Below, piece after piece: positions 10,961-21,306 of a stretch of 64,000 nt of DNA; the stretch's first letter is position 1, and every line of letters begins with the position of its first letter. A program made the translations under genes and the position numbers. This DNA comes from Anolis sagrei (Eukaryota; Chordata; Lepidosauria; Squamata; Anolidae), in contig NC_090026.1 in NCBI RefSeq assembly GCF_037176765.1, forward strand, positions 132,368,752 to 132,432,751, in the 5' to 3' direction. The notes under the pieces were generated by a model, which did no database searches, was not told the origin of the DNA, and saw only the letters and a list, made by a program, of their open reading frames with translations.

Positions 10961-11092
10961 AAATGAAGGAGGAGGCAGGAAGAAATGTGCCGGCGAAAGA
11001 AGGATGTTCAGAAGGAAGGCCAAGGGACAGGGTGCCAAGCGACGCGAGAGAAGAGAGATCTGGTGAAGGAGAGCAACCAATGATTGTGGAAG
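10961..11092 (+). CDS. GIMAP locus: linker exon I (132 nt, phase 1-1)
   Basis: Encodes a charged, glycine- and arginine-rich linker (EMKEEAGRNVPAKEGCSEG... to EGEQPMIVE). It ends at a GAAG|GTAGGG donor in phase 1. Upstream are a branch-point-like CTAAAC, a pyrimidine run and the acceptor GGTAG at 10960, which also gives phase 1, so the exon can be skipped or repeated without shifting the frame. An ATG at 10954 lies in the same frame just before the acceptor, so the segment could instead be an alternative first exon of 139 coding bases. Two further copies sit at 19822 and 25638. No known domain; probably a flexible spacer before an AIG1 domain. Confidence 0.6.
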
Positions 11093-11603
11093 GTAGGGTG
11101 AAGAACTATAGCGTACTGAGCATGAACCTTCTACATGCTAACCTCACCTATAGTTGGGTGGGACCTGGTAGCAGGATCAGAACGTTACCTAGCATGTTTC
11201 TCTCTTCGTGACTTCATCCCATCCCATAATAGACCAGCGTCCTGGGACTGGGGCAGGAGAGAACCCTCTTAATGGTTTGCAGTTGGCAGAACAATCTGTC
11301 TTAGGGAGCTCCTTTGTGTGTGACTCAAGGGGAAAGCCATCTTGAGAGGAGACGAGAGATTCCCTCTCTCTGGAGTGGTTATCTTAGTTGGTCAAGGGCC
11401 TGCTGATAGAGGGAGGCATTTATAAGAAGGGGGAGGCATGCAGGGGAAAACACAAAACAGCACTACTACACCTAATCAAATGACCTACCTGCTACTTTGC
11501 AGTTCTGGGTGCCTATATCTGATGAAGGGTGCTCAGGACAGACGTGGGATTCCTTTGTTCTCTTAGTGATGCTCCCCTGGGCTGTTGCTTCCATTCCCAA
11601 CAG

Positions 11604-11652
11604 AACTCAGGGGTGCAAACGAGGCAGGAGGAGATTGGCTGATGGTGACTAA
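11604..11652 (+). pseudogene. Decayed AIG1-exon start, copy I
   Basis: After an intact-looking acceptor (CCATTCCCAACAG) the sequence resembles the first ~50 bases of the AIG1 exons (GTGCAAACGAGGCAGGAGGA). It is then cut by L1 sequence. It lies about 510 bp after linker exon I, as in copies II and III. Confidence 0.65.
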
Positions 11653-11733
11653 ATGGTACAAAACAAAGATGACCATTATCCCCCAGTTTATTTGTAATAG
11701 CAATAGAAACACTAACCAAAATTATGAGGAATA

Positions 11734-12070
11734 CAGTACTCCCTCACTATATCGCGGTTTGCTTATTGAGGACTCGCTGTTTCATGGGTCCGCAATGAGC
11801 GGGGGGAGCCAAGTGCTGGGACTTACCCTGGGGCTTGTCTCCAGGCTCTTCAGCAGTGGCCTCCTCCTCCTCCTCGCCACCTCCGCTGCTTCCCGCTCCT
11901 TCCTCGGCCTCAGTCCAGCCTGGCAGTCCACCAACGGCGCCCAAGGGACCTCCGAGGTGGGGAGCCACAGAAATGGCAAAGAGGACAAAGCCACTGCTGA
12001 GTGGGCGGAGCATCCCTACTTCACAAATTTTCACTTATCGTGATCACCCACGATAAGTGAGGGAACACTG
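11734..12070. mobile_element. Tigger/pogo-like non-autonomous DNA transposon, copy 1
   Basis: Flanked by TA on both sides. The ends are inverted repeats: left CAGTACTCCCTCACTATATC, right reverse complement CAGTGTTCCCTCACTTATCG. The GC-rich interior contains a (CTC)n stretch. It sits at the same L1 site as 20899-21306, so both descend from one insertion. Confidence 0.82.
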
Positions 12071-12747
12071 TAGCACCAATTGGACAGGATATAAAATAGA
12101 AAAGGAAGGTGGAAAAAAGGAAGAAATAAACCTGAATCTCTTTGCCGATGATGCAATGATTATTACCAATCAACCGTTAATCATGATAAAAGGTATGATA
12201 AAAAATGGGAAGAGTTTAAGACTATATCAGGATTATTCATTAACATCAAAAAGCCAGCGATACTACGTCTTAACACCCCACCAAGGGAACAACTGGAGAT
12301 TAGGAAAATATCAGGATTAAAATTAGGATCAAAGAAGCTAAAATATTTAGGAGTGTGGATATATAAAAATCCAAATAGTTAAGGGGAATTACAAACAAAA
12401 ATGGAAAGTAACAGAGAAACATCTTAAGAATTGGGAAGGGAAAACCTTCACAAGAGTGGACAGAATAAGGGCATTGAAAAGGTTCATAATACCCAAATTA
12501 TTATATATATTCCAAATATTACCAAATACAGAAGAGATGAAGACGTTAAAGACATGGGACAGAAGAATAAAAATATGGGCAGTTGGAGGGAAAAGACCCA
12601 GAATAAGGGACAAATGGTTCAATGCAAAAGAGGAAGAGGGAGGCTGGGGGATCCCAAGATTAGAAGTCTATCACGATGCATTTCAAATCCAAAGATTGTT
12701 GGAAATACAGTATACGGGGGGAAAATGGGTAAATGTGGAGAAGATAA

Positions 12748-13400
12748 TCTATATAAATAAAAATGTAATGTTCGTTTGTGATACCATCAGAACTCAGAAA
12801 CCACTGGGGCAATTGACACCAAATTTGGACACTATGTCCCTAACAACCCAATTTATGTTCTCCACTCAAAAAAAGCAACAAAAACAAAAAGCAGAAAGGA
12901 CTTCTAACCTGCATGTCCACAAAGAAGAAACTGCATGTCTACAGAGACCCATGACCGCGCCCCCTCCTCCTCCTCGCGGGGAAACAGCTGGCCTTTAAAG
13001 CCAGGCGCACACGGCCACACACACACACACACAAGCAAGTGGAGGGGAAGCTTGGCACATGAAGCCCCTTCTCTTCCCCTCCCATGTCAGGAGAGCAGTC
13101 TCCTCCTTTCCCCGTTGGAAGAGGAAAGGGTGGATGAGTGCCACAAGCAGCAACGGAGCCTCTGCGCAAGGGAGGAGGAGGAGGAGGCGAGGAAGGTCCA
13201 CGGTGCTTGAATGAAGGACCTTCCTTCTCTCCCTCCCTTCCCTTCTTTCCTCCCTTTTCTTCCTTCCTTCCTTCTCCTTCCTTTCCTTCTTTCCCTCCTT
13301 CCCTTCCTTCCTTCTTCCTTTCCTTCCTCCCTACCTCCCTTTCCTCCTTCTTTCCCTTTCTTCATTTCCCGCCACAGCAACGTGTGGCGGGTACAGCTAG
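12748..13400 (+). mobile_element. Non-autonomous Helitron
   Basis: Starts TCTATATAAATAAAAATG and ends CAGCTAG, inserted between A (12747) and T (13401). The 3' end has a clear hairpin: CCCGCCAC, a short loop, then GTGTGGCGGG. The interior carries a (CA)n run at about 13017-13033 and a long (CCTT)-type pyrimidine tract at 13209-13370. The duplicate L1 at 21990 lacks the element and shows the exact empty site. Confidence 0.92.
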
Positions 13401-13663
13401 TAAATAATATTAAAGAAAAGGAAATAATATTTAGAGAATGGAAGAGGAGAGAGGAAACAGAACTTAATGAACCCTTTAAAAGAACATTAAAAGTGTGAGA
13501 AAAAAAAGAAGTTAAATCCTAGCAATGAGAATAACATAGCAACTACATGGCAAATTAATTATAATAATGATGAAATTATAGGCAGAACATTGAGATTAAT
13601 TGAAAGTAGAGGGAAAAGGTTAATGGAGGATTTGCATACAAAGGATGGAAACCCTGTAGAAAA

Positions 13664-13795
13664 GTGGTTCTCAACCTGGGGGTCCCAACCCCCAGGGGGG
13701 TCGTTTGGCTATTTTGGGGGGTTGCGAAGCCACCTTGGCTGGCCCAGCGCCCTCCAAAATGGCTGCCAACCTCCCCCCCCCCCCCAGCCAGCCAA
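13664..13795 (+). mobile_element. hAT end fragment (GTGGTTCTCAACC type)
   Basis: Starts with GTGGTTCTCAACCTGGGGGT, the terminal sequence of a widespread vertebrate hAT group, and runs into a C-rich tract. The other end is missing and a CR1 copy follows. A matching opposite end is at 61690-61772. Confidence 0.65.
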
Positions 13796-14412
13796 ATGGC
13801 AAAGTCAATGGGATTTTGGCCTGCATCAAGAGGAGCCTAGTGTCTAGATCTAAGGAAGTAATGCTACCCCTCTATTCTGCTTTGGTTAGACCACATCTGG
13901 AATATTGTGTCCAATTCTGGGCACCACAATTCAAGAGAGATATTGACTCTAAGCTGGAATGTGTCCAGAGGAGGGCGACTAAAATGATCAAGGGTCTGGA
14001 GAACAAGCCCTATGAGGAGCAGCTTAAGGAGCTGGGCATGTTTAGCCTGAAAAAGAGAAGGCTGAGAGGAGATATGATAGCCATGTACAAATATGTGAGA
14101 GGAAGCCACAGGGAGGAGGAGGGAGCAAGCTTGTTTTCTGCTTCCTTGGAGACTAGGGCACGGAACAATGGCTTCAAACTACAAGAGAGGAGATTCCATC
14201 TGAACATGAGGAAGAACTTCCTGACTGTGAGAGCCGTTCAGCAGTGGAACTCTCTGCCCCAGAGGCTCCTTCTTTGGAAGCTTTTAAACAGAGGCTGGAT
14301 GGCCATCTGTCAGGGGTGATTTGAATGCAATGTTCCTGCTTCTTGGCAGAATGGGGTTGGACTGGATGGCCCATGAGGTCTCTTCTAACTCTTTGATTCT
14401 ATGATTCTATTA
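13796..14412 (+). mobile_element. CR1 LINE 3' portion
   Basis: Encodes the CR1 ORF2 C-terminus ([60 protein letters not shown]) and ends in the CR1 tail repeat GATTCTATGATTCTAT. It is 5' truncated. Confidence 0.88.
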
Positions 14413-14544
14413 TTCCCCCTCCCTGGTGAATTTCAGGTGACTAACCAGGGCTTTGACACAAAAGCAGTTCCATCCTTCAGGGAGCCCTCCTCCAAAAGTT
14501 AGCAAAGGTCCCGGAAGGTGTGGAAACGGGGGCTGAGGCTGTCC

Positions 14545-15215
14545 CTGTGTTATTATTATATTATTATTATTATTAACTTTATTTGTACCCCGCTAGCATC
14601 TCCCGCAGGACTCGATGCGGCTTACACGGGCCGAAGCCTCAAAACACAATACAATAGAAAACATAACACAACAATAAACAAGCAAATCAAACAATTAAGC
14701 AAAATAACCACAATGACAATACATCAAGACACTATTAAAACTGGTTCGGCCAGCGCAATGGGGTACAGGGTTAAAAGTGCTGAGATGGCAGGAGGAACGT
14801 GGGATTAAGTGCGGTGTGCAGCAACATTAGTTGTGCTAAAATGCATCTAGGACTTGGGATGGGGATTCCTAATCTGCGAAGGCACATCGGAACAGCCAAG
14901 TTTTTAGGTTCCTTCTGAAAACTGCCAGAGTAGGGGCCTGACGAAGCTCTTTTGGAAGGGCATTCCAAAGTCGGGGGGCCGCCACAGAGAAGGCCCTGTC
15001 TCGCGTCCCCACCAAGCGCGCTTGCGACGTGGGTGGGATCATGAGCAGGGCCTCCCCAGATGACCGGAGCGAGCGTGTGGGTTCGTAGATGGAGATACGG
15101 TCACGCAGGTAGGGTGGTCCCAAACCGTTCAGGGCTTTGTAGGTGAGCACCTGCACCTTGAATTGGGCTCGGAAAATAAATGGCAGCCAGTGGAGCTCCT
15201 TGAACAAGAGGGCTT
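14545..15215 (-). mobile_element. L2 LINE 3' portion
   Basis: The minus strand encodes LHWLPFIFRAQFKVQVLTYK, then ARLVGTRDRAFSVAAPRLWN and FRRNLKTWLFRCAFAD, the L2 ORF2 C-terminus. The (ATT)n-type 3' tail lies at the low-coordinate end. Confidence 0.85.
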
Positions 15216-15683
15216 TTGTGTGCAAACGCTTAGCCTCGGGACAGCCGCCTCGCCTCAGCATTTGACCCTCCGCTGCCTCTCCAAGCGAGAGGAAGCAGCA
15301 GCGGCGGCGGCAACCCTGAGAGCCGTCTCCTCTTTGCTCTGCTCTGACTGCTGGGACCTCCACCTCCCTGCCTTTTTCCCTCAGTGTGGGTTTCTCTCTC
15401 TCACTCCGTCTCCTTGCCGACGCCCCCCCCCCCAGCTTTGCCTAAAAAACTCTCGCTTCACCCTCCTTCTCCTCTTCTTTCTTGCTAGCCCAGACCCACA
15501 ACGTTTTAGCCAGAGACAGATCTCTCTGTGCAAAGGCACAGCAAACCCCCCATATAAAAAACAGAAGAGAGCCTCCTCTTCCCTTGTGTATCTATCTATC
15601 CCCCTTTCTCTTCTCTAGGGAGGGGAGGGGAAAGAGAAGAGCCCAAAGGCAGGGGGAGAGGAAGACACACACTATGTCGCTTT
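15216..15683. other. GC-rich to pyrimidine-rich intronic sequence
   Basis: Contains open but low-complexity frames on both strands. No domain or repeat family is recognised. Confidence 0.35.
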
Positions 15684-16147
15684 TGTCAAAGGCTTTCATG
15701 GCCAGAATCACTGGGTTGTTGTAGGTTTTTCCGGGCTATATGGCCATGGTCTAGAGGCATTCTCTCCTGACGTTTCGCCTGCATCTATGGCAATCATCCT
15801 CAGACATAGTGAGGTCTGTTGTTTTGCTGTTGTAATTTTTGAGTAACAGAGAGTAAACAATCAGGCACATCAAATCACTTCTCAACAACAACAACAAAAA
15901 TTCCCCCAGGCACTTCTAAGCCATTAAATGCTAATCAAGGTGGTCAGTTGAAACAGTCACACCTAGCTCCAGCAGACAAGAGTCCTTTGCCCCACCCTGG
16001 TCATTCCACAGATATATAAACCCATTTTCCTACTTCCAACAGACCTCACTACCTCTGAGGATGCTTGTCATAGATGCAGGCGAAATGTCAGGAGAGAATG
16101 CCTCTAGAACATGGCCGTATAGCCCGAGAAAACCTACAACAACCCTC
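15684..16147. mobile_element. Penelope-like insertion with inverted termini
   Basis: The two ends are inverted copies of the Penelope-like terminal repeat (about 15687-15800 and 16040-16146). The 9-bp target duplication TGTCGCTTT is perfect at 15675-15683 and 16148-16156. The middle has the 'ctaatcaaggtggtcag' and 'tccagcagacaagagtc' segments known from other copies in the window. No coding frame remains. Confidence 0.75.
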
Positions 16148-16639
16148 TGTCGCTTTCTCTCTCTCTTAACACACACAAAGGAGAAGGAGGAAGGGGAGGG
16201 GGGAATTAAAAGGACATAAGGCTGTTTATCACTAACATGCTGCCTCAACTCAGACCTTAAAAGGAGTACTGCAAACGCATGGTCTTCGTCAATTTCACGT
16301 CTGAAACCCTAAAACTAAATGGCACAAAACAAAGGGAGGAAGGAGGGGAGGCAGGCAGCGAAGAAAGACCGGGTTTGGAGGTGGAAAGAGAGAGAAAATA
16401 ATAAAGGGGGAACCTAGAAGGGTTGAGAGAGAGGCAAAGGAGGGCACTCACGTGAAGAAGAAAGGTGCTTGGGCTGCTCCTCCTTCCTCCTAGCATTTCC
16501 CCCCCCCCCGCCCCCCACACTTCTTTTGACCGGGTTAAGGAGCGAGAGAAAAAAGGAGCCAGGGCGAGAGGTTGGAGGGGGGCAAACGGTGCCTGGCTTG
16601 GTTGCCTTCTTTTGGGTCGCTCGCGCGCACCTTCCTCTC

Positions 16640-17330
16640 CCCAGTTCTTCCCACTTCCCCCTTTCCTACATCAGTTTCCCCCCTCTTTTCCAACACCCCC
16701 TTTCCACCCCTTTCTTCCCTTTTTCTAGTTTTCCCCTTCCTACCCCAGTGTTTACTATACCCAGCCCCTGTGTCCCACTATTCCAGCCTTCTTTCCACCC
16801 CAGCCTTTCCCAGGTCCCAGGCTCTCTTTTCTATTTCAGTTTGCCCCTTTCCCTACTACAGTTTCCCATTTTCTCAGCCCATTTCTTGCCCCAGTCTTTC
16901 CCATTTTTCCAGCCCCCTTCCCCACCTCAATCTTTCCCACTTGCCCCCTTGCCACTTCAATCTTCCACCATTCCAGGCTCCCCTTTGCATCCCCGTCTTG
17001 CTCATTTTGCAGTCTTACTTTCCCCATTCCAATCTTTTCCAGCTGCTCCTCTTCACCACCCCAATTTCCCCAGCTTTTCTCAACCCCCCCCCCCCCACAC
17101 ACACACTAGACTGGAGACTTTCCTACTTTTCCTGCCCCTCTTTTCATCCCAATCTTTCCCAGATTCCAGCCCCCCTTTCACACCTGAGTCATTCCCCCTT
17201 CCCACCCCAAATCTGTCCTACTTTTTCAGCTACCCCCTTTCCACTTCATTTCCCCACTTTTTCAACCACCCAATCCCAACCCTTTCCCACCCCCTTCCCA
17301 AATTTTTCTCCCTTTTTCTTATTCATATAC
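16640..17330. repeat. Degenerate pyrimidine minisatellite
   Basis: About 690 bp of nearly pure C/T, built from loosely repeated units of about 30-38 bp (CAATCTTTCCCA, then a CC-rich run). It leaves long open frames on the plus strand that read only P/S/F/L, which I treat as non-coding. Confidence 0.75.
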
Positions 17331-17604
17331 ACACAGCATTTCCCCCAAAATGTATACCATAGTGAAAATAAACTAGAATAATGGTTTAATCAGAGTTGGA
17401 CAGTCTTATCTTAAATTACAGTTTTATGTAAATATTCGAAAACATTTAACCTACAGATGCCTCACTTATGTAGTTTTATTGGTATCTATTTTTATTTGGA
17501 AATTTACCAGTAGCTGCTGGATTTCCCACCCTTGGCTTATACTCGAGTCAATAAGTTTTCCCGGTTTTTGTGGTAAAGTTAGGTGCCTTGGCTTATATTC
17601 AGGT

Positions 17605-18062
17605 CGGCTTATATGGTAAGTCCAATACCATCTTTGGTGGAACTCACTAATTGCAGGAGAAACTGTAACTCCCTCATGTCTGAACATATTTTCTTCAAAC
17701 TTCCCAATGCCAAGGTCTATTTTCCCCAAGTCTCTCCAGTATTTTCTGTTGATCGTGGGAGTTCTGTATGCCAAGTTTGGTTCAATTCTATTGTTGTTGT
17801 AGTTCAGAATTATCTTTGATGGCAGGGGAACTATACATCCCAACAACTTCCAAATGTCAGAAAAATAACTCCAAAATTCTCCAGTAATTTCTGTTGGCTA
17901 TGGGAGCTCTACCAAGCTTGTTCAATTCCATTTTTGTTGGAGTTCAGAATGCTCTTTGATGGCAGAGGAACTATAAATCCCAGCAACTGCAACTTCCAAA
18001 TTTCAAGATCCATTTCCCTAAACTCCACCATTGTTCAAATTTGGGCATATTGAGTATTCATA
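17605..18062 (-). mobile_element. Helitron fragment
   Basis: The reverse complement matches the Helitron body, including CTCAATATGCCCAAATTTGA and the paired 'ctgggatttatagttcc' modules. Neither the TC nor the CTAG end is clear. Confidence 0.7.
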
Positions 18063-18096
18063 CCATATAAAGTGCAGCAGCATTTAGTCAAAGGCA

Positions 18097-18122
18097 TTGA
18101 GAGAGAGAGAGAGAGAGAGAGA
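18097..18122. repeat. (GA)n microsatellite
   Basis: GA repeat about 80 bp before the AIG1 exon acceptor. A matching GA repeat lies at 23857-23887 before the second AIG1 exon, part of the same duplication. Confidence 0.9.
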
Positions 18123-18204
18123 TGTATACGACTGGGCTGCATTTCAAAAGGCACTTATAGTCCCATCTCAGTGATGCTGAACCTCTTCATTTTGTTCCTC
18201 TCAG

Positions 18205-18939
18205 GGCCCGGAAGATCAAATGAGGAGGAACGAGAGTTGCGGATTGTGCTTGTGGGGAAGACGGGAGGAGGGAGAAGTGCCTCCGGGAACACCATTCTGG
18301 GGGAAAAGAGGCTCAAGTCTGAACTTTCACAGAAGCCAGGGACCCAGGCATGTGTCAAGGAAGAACGGGCAGAGAAGTGGGAGGGGAAGAGGATTACCAT
18401 CATTGACACTCCCAACATCTTTGATACCAGCCTCCAAGAACCACAGAAATCCCAGGAGATCCAGAAGTGCCGAGATCTGGCCAAGCCTGGGCCTCACGCT
18501 CTGGTGTTTGTGACCCAGGTTGGCTATTTCACTGAGGAAGACATCGTGGCTTTGAAGAAGGTGGAGGAGCTCTTTGGCCAGGAGGCCACAAAGTACATGA
18601 TTGTCCTGTTCACCCGCAAGGAAGACCTGGACACAGTGGGCGGTCTAGAAGATGATGTAGAGACATCAGGCAACCCAACCTTGCAGGATTTGGTCAAGCA
18701 ATGCCAGGGTCGATGCTGTGCCTTCAACAACAAATTGACAGGGAAGGAAGGAGCCTACCAAGCCACAGAGCTGCTCTCTCTGGTTGAGAAGATGGTGCGG
18801 CAGAATCAGGACAGACCGTATCTCATGGAGCCTCCTGAGAAGGAGATGGAAGTGCAGACAGCAGATGGGGCATCTTCAGAGGAAAGTGAATCAGGGGCGT
18901 CTGCAAGGAAATGTGACAAAAAGGAGACTCCCGAACCAG
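18205..18939 (+). CDS. GIMAP AIG1-domain exon 1 (degenerate GTPase)
   Basis: AIG1/GIMAP GTPase domain, encoded by one large exon as is usual in the family. The acceptor TTCCTCTCAG ends at 18204 and the donor CAG|GTAAGC starts at 18940; both sides are phase 1. If the donor is not used the frame stops at 18989. Motifs in order: G1 VGKTGGGRSASGN, G3 IIDTPNIFD, the GIMAP conserved box GPHALVFVTQVGYFTEED, G4 LFTRKEDL, G5-region CCAFNNK. The invariant P-loop lysine is Arg and the DxxG glycine is Asn. Both changes would be expected to weaken GTP binding or hydrolysis, and both recur in the next copy. An acidic, serine-rich tail follows the domain. GIMAPs act in lymphocyte survival and organelle membranes. 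Confidence 0.88.
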
Positions 18940-19821
18940 GTAAGCCCAATGAAATTCACTTAAGGGATGGTCAATTCTCCAGGAGGTAAAAGTCCTGGAA
19001 GATCTTTGGATAGAACAATATTTACATTCCCACACTGCAGTGTAATGTCAGGGCAAGGTATGATAAATGGTTCAAAACCATTTAGAATGGCTTTTAACAA
19101 TGTGAAACCATGCCTATGACTGCAATGAATTACATCTCAAAGATTGTCATGAAAATACACACACACACATATGTTGCCTCAAACTGGCTATTAAATGGGA
19201 GCTATTCTACACATCTTAATATTCCAGAATTGCATGTCTTTGTCTGCTGAGACTGATCAGTCCATAGAACATGTTCTTTAGAAACACCGGACTCGTTTTT
19301 GTTCTGGTCTCCAGATATACAGGCTTGGCCTGGGAAAGCCTGGGTGCTGAGCCCCGTCTTCCCAAGGGGTTCTGCCTCCTCCATTCCCTCTCGCCTGCCT
19401 GTAAATGAGCCAAGAACAGGCAGCGAGGAGGAGGAGGAGGGGGAGGAGGAGGGGGGGGCATAGCAACAGTTTGGTTTTGCCTCCCGGTAGTGTTTGGTTG
19501 CTCTGTGAATTAGAACGGCATCACAGAGAGTTACAACATTTTCGTAACTCACACAAAACTACAGGGTTAAAGTTTTGATTCTTAATTTTTTTGGTGTGGG
19601 TGCCACCCTTGACTTGGAGTTTTGCATCATATGTACAAATCTAATGAATTAGATCCAACATATGGCATACAAATGAAATTTTTCACAGGCCTATGATATA
19701 TGTGCGTGTGTATACATTTCACATATGTACAATTTCTCTCTTTGTTTGCTTGTGTTGTCCTTGCTTCTTCATTTCAATTGTGAACTAAACTCTTTTCTTC
19801 AAAATCAATAAAAAATGGTAG

Positions 19822-19953
19822 AAATTAAGGAGAAGTCAGCAAAGAATCTGCCGGTGAAAGAAGGATGTCCAGGAGGAAGGACAAGGGACAAGGCGCCAAG
19901 TGAGGCGAGAGAAAAGAGATCTGTTGATGAAGAGCAACCAATGACTGTGGATG
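19822..19953 (+). CDS. GIMAP locus: linker exon II (132 nt, phase 1-1)
   Basis: Second copy of the charged linker (EIKEKSAKNLPVKEGCPGG... to DEEQPMTVD), ending at GATG|GTAGGA. It has the same branch-point-like CTAAAC, pyrimidine run and GGTAG acceptor as copy I, and an in-frame ATG at 19815. Joined after AIG1 exon 1 (18939) and before AIG1 exon 2 (23969), it keeps one open frame. Alternatively its ATG could start a separate gene. No recognised domain. Confidence 0.6.
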
Positions 19954-20471
19954 GTAGGATTAAGAGCTATAACATCCTGAGCATGAACCTTCTACGTGCT
20001 AACCTCACCTATAGTTGAGTGGGACCTAGGAGCAGGATCAGAACGTTACCCAGCATTCCTCTCTCCTCATGACTTCATCCCAATCTATTCCATATTGCAC
20101 CAGCGTCCTGGGACTGGGCCAGGAGGGGACAACCCTCTGACTGCTTTGTGCTTGGCAGAACCATCTGTCTTAGGGAGCTCCTTTGTGGGTGACTCAGGGA
20201 AAGCCATCTGGAGAGGAGACGAGAGATTCCCCCTCTCTGGAGTGGTTATCTTAGTTGGTCAAGAGCCTGCTGATAGAGGGAGGCATTTGTAATAAGGGGG
20301 AGGCCGAGAGAAGGCCATGGGGAGGAGAGCATTACCATCCCTGATTAAATGACCTACCTGCTATTTTGCAGTTCTGGGTGCCTATATCTGATGAAGGTGC
20401 TCAGGACAGACGTGGGATTCCTCTGTTCTCTTAGTGATGCTCCTCTGGGCTGATGTCTCCATTCCCAACAG

Positions 20472-20676
20472 AGCTCAGGGAGTGCAAACGAGGCAGGAGG
20501 AGATTGGCTGATGGTGACTATGGGGAAGAGGAGGAGGGAGAAGTGCCTCTGCAAACACCATTCTTTGGGGAAAGGGATTGAAGTCTGAACTTTCACCCAA
20601 GTCAGCGACCCAGACATGCTTTAGGGAAGGACAGCCTGAGAACTGGAGGGGGAAGAGAACTACCATCATTGATGAG
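20472..20676 (+). pseudogene. Decayed AIG1 exon, copy II
   Basis: After the acceptor CCATTCCCAACAG the sequence tracks the AIG1 exon from its start through the P-loop region and down to CATCATTGA at the G3 motif, about 205 bp. Indels break the frame and the rest of the domain is gone. Confidence 0.8.
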
Positions 20677-20898
20677 TGGGGTTGTGTGATTTCACAGATG
20701 ACCCCTCATAGAAGCACATTTACAGGGATGCAACCTGTCTTTAGTAATCTAATTCATCAAATTACAAGGTGAGAATAAAGGCGAATGATAGAAGGACAGG
20801 AGAGATACCCATTTTAAATGGTACAAAACAAAGGTGACCATTATCCCCCACTCCATTTGTAATATCAATAGAAATACTAACCGAAAGTATTAGCAATA

Positions 20899-21306
20899 CA
20901 GTGCTCCCTCGCTATATTGCAGTTTGTTATTGTGGACTCGCTGTTTCACGGGTCCGCAATGAGCAGGGGGGGGGGGGGGAGGAGCTGTGGTGGGGCAGAA
21001 GGAGGAAAAAGAGGAGGCTTGTGGTACCCAAGTGCTGGGACTTACCCTGGGGCTTGTCTCCGGGCTCTTCAGCGGTGGCCTCCTCCTCCTCCTTGCCACC
21101 TCCGCTGCTTCCCACTCCTTCCTCGGCCTCAGCCCAGCCTGGCAGTGCCACCAACGGCGCCCAAGGGACCTCCAAGGCAGGGAGCCACAGAGATGGCAAA
21201 GAGGACAAAGCCACTGCCGAGTGGGCGGAGCATCCCTACTTCACAAATTTTCACTTATCGTGGGTGGTCCTAGAACGGATCACCCAAAGTAAGTGAGGGA
21301 ACACTG
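20899..21306. mobile_element. Tigger/pogo-like transposon, copy 2
   Basis: TA-flanked, with left end CAGTGCTCCCTCGCTATATT and right reverse complement CAGTGTTCCCTCACTTACTT. It is the duplicate of 11734-12070, about 70 bp longer because of a poly-G and purine-rich stretch at 20963-21030. Confidence 0.82.

Larger units (their letters stand above)
10755..11652 (+). repeat. Duplicated block: linker exon plus decayed AIG1 exon, copy I
   Basis: Starts at 'catatgtacaaatcta' and runs through the linker exon to a relic AIG1 exon start. The same order and spacing recur at about 19620-20676 and 25437-26386. The next segment in copies I and II is an L1 fragment carrying a Tigger-like element, so that insertion predates the duplication. 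Confidence 0.8.
11653..13663 (+). mobile_element. L1-type LINE fragment, copy 1
   Basis: Encodes L1 ORF2 RT sequence: INLNLFADDAMIITNQ (FADD catalytic block), later ALKRFIIPKLLYIFQILP and GGWGIPRLEVYHDAFQIQRL. It is split by a Tigger-like element (11734-12070) and a Helitron (12748-13400). It ends at 'aaccctgtagaa', where a hAT end begins. The parallel copy is at 20812-23600. Confidence 0.8.
18072..19590 (+). repeat. Duplicated AIG1 block, copy 1
   Basis: The (GA)n, AIG1 exon and about 650 bp downstream match 23830-25425 closely. The downstream part includes 'tcagtccatagaacatgttc' and 'ctgggaaagcctgggtgctg'. That downstream part alone recurs at about 26490-26750 in front of the third AIG1 exon. 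With the adjoining linker block it forms a tandem unit of about 5.8 kb. Confidence 0.85.

Noticed and set aside
11585-12043. Open frames on both strands near a GIMAP relic exon
   Set aside because: They lie in the GC-rich interior of a Tigger-like transposon and recur with it at 20.9-21.3 kb.
16469-17362. A 297-codon open frame on the plus strand
   Set aside because: It reads only Pro/Ser/Phe/Leu through a degenerate pyrimidine minisatellite; open in two frames because the tract lacks purines, so stops cannot form.
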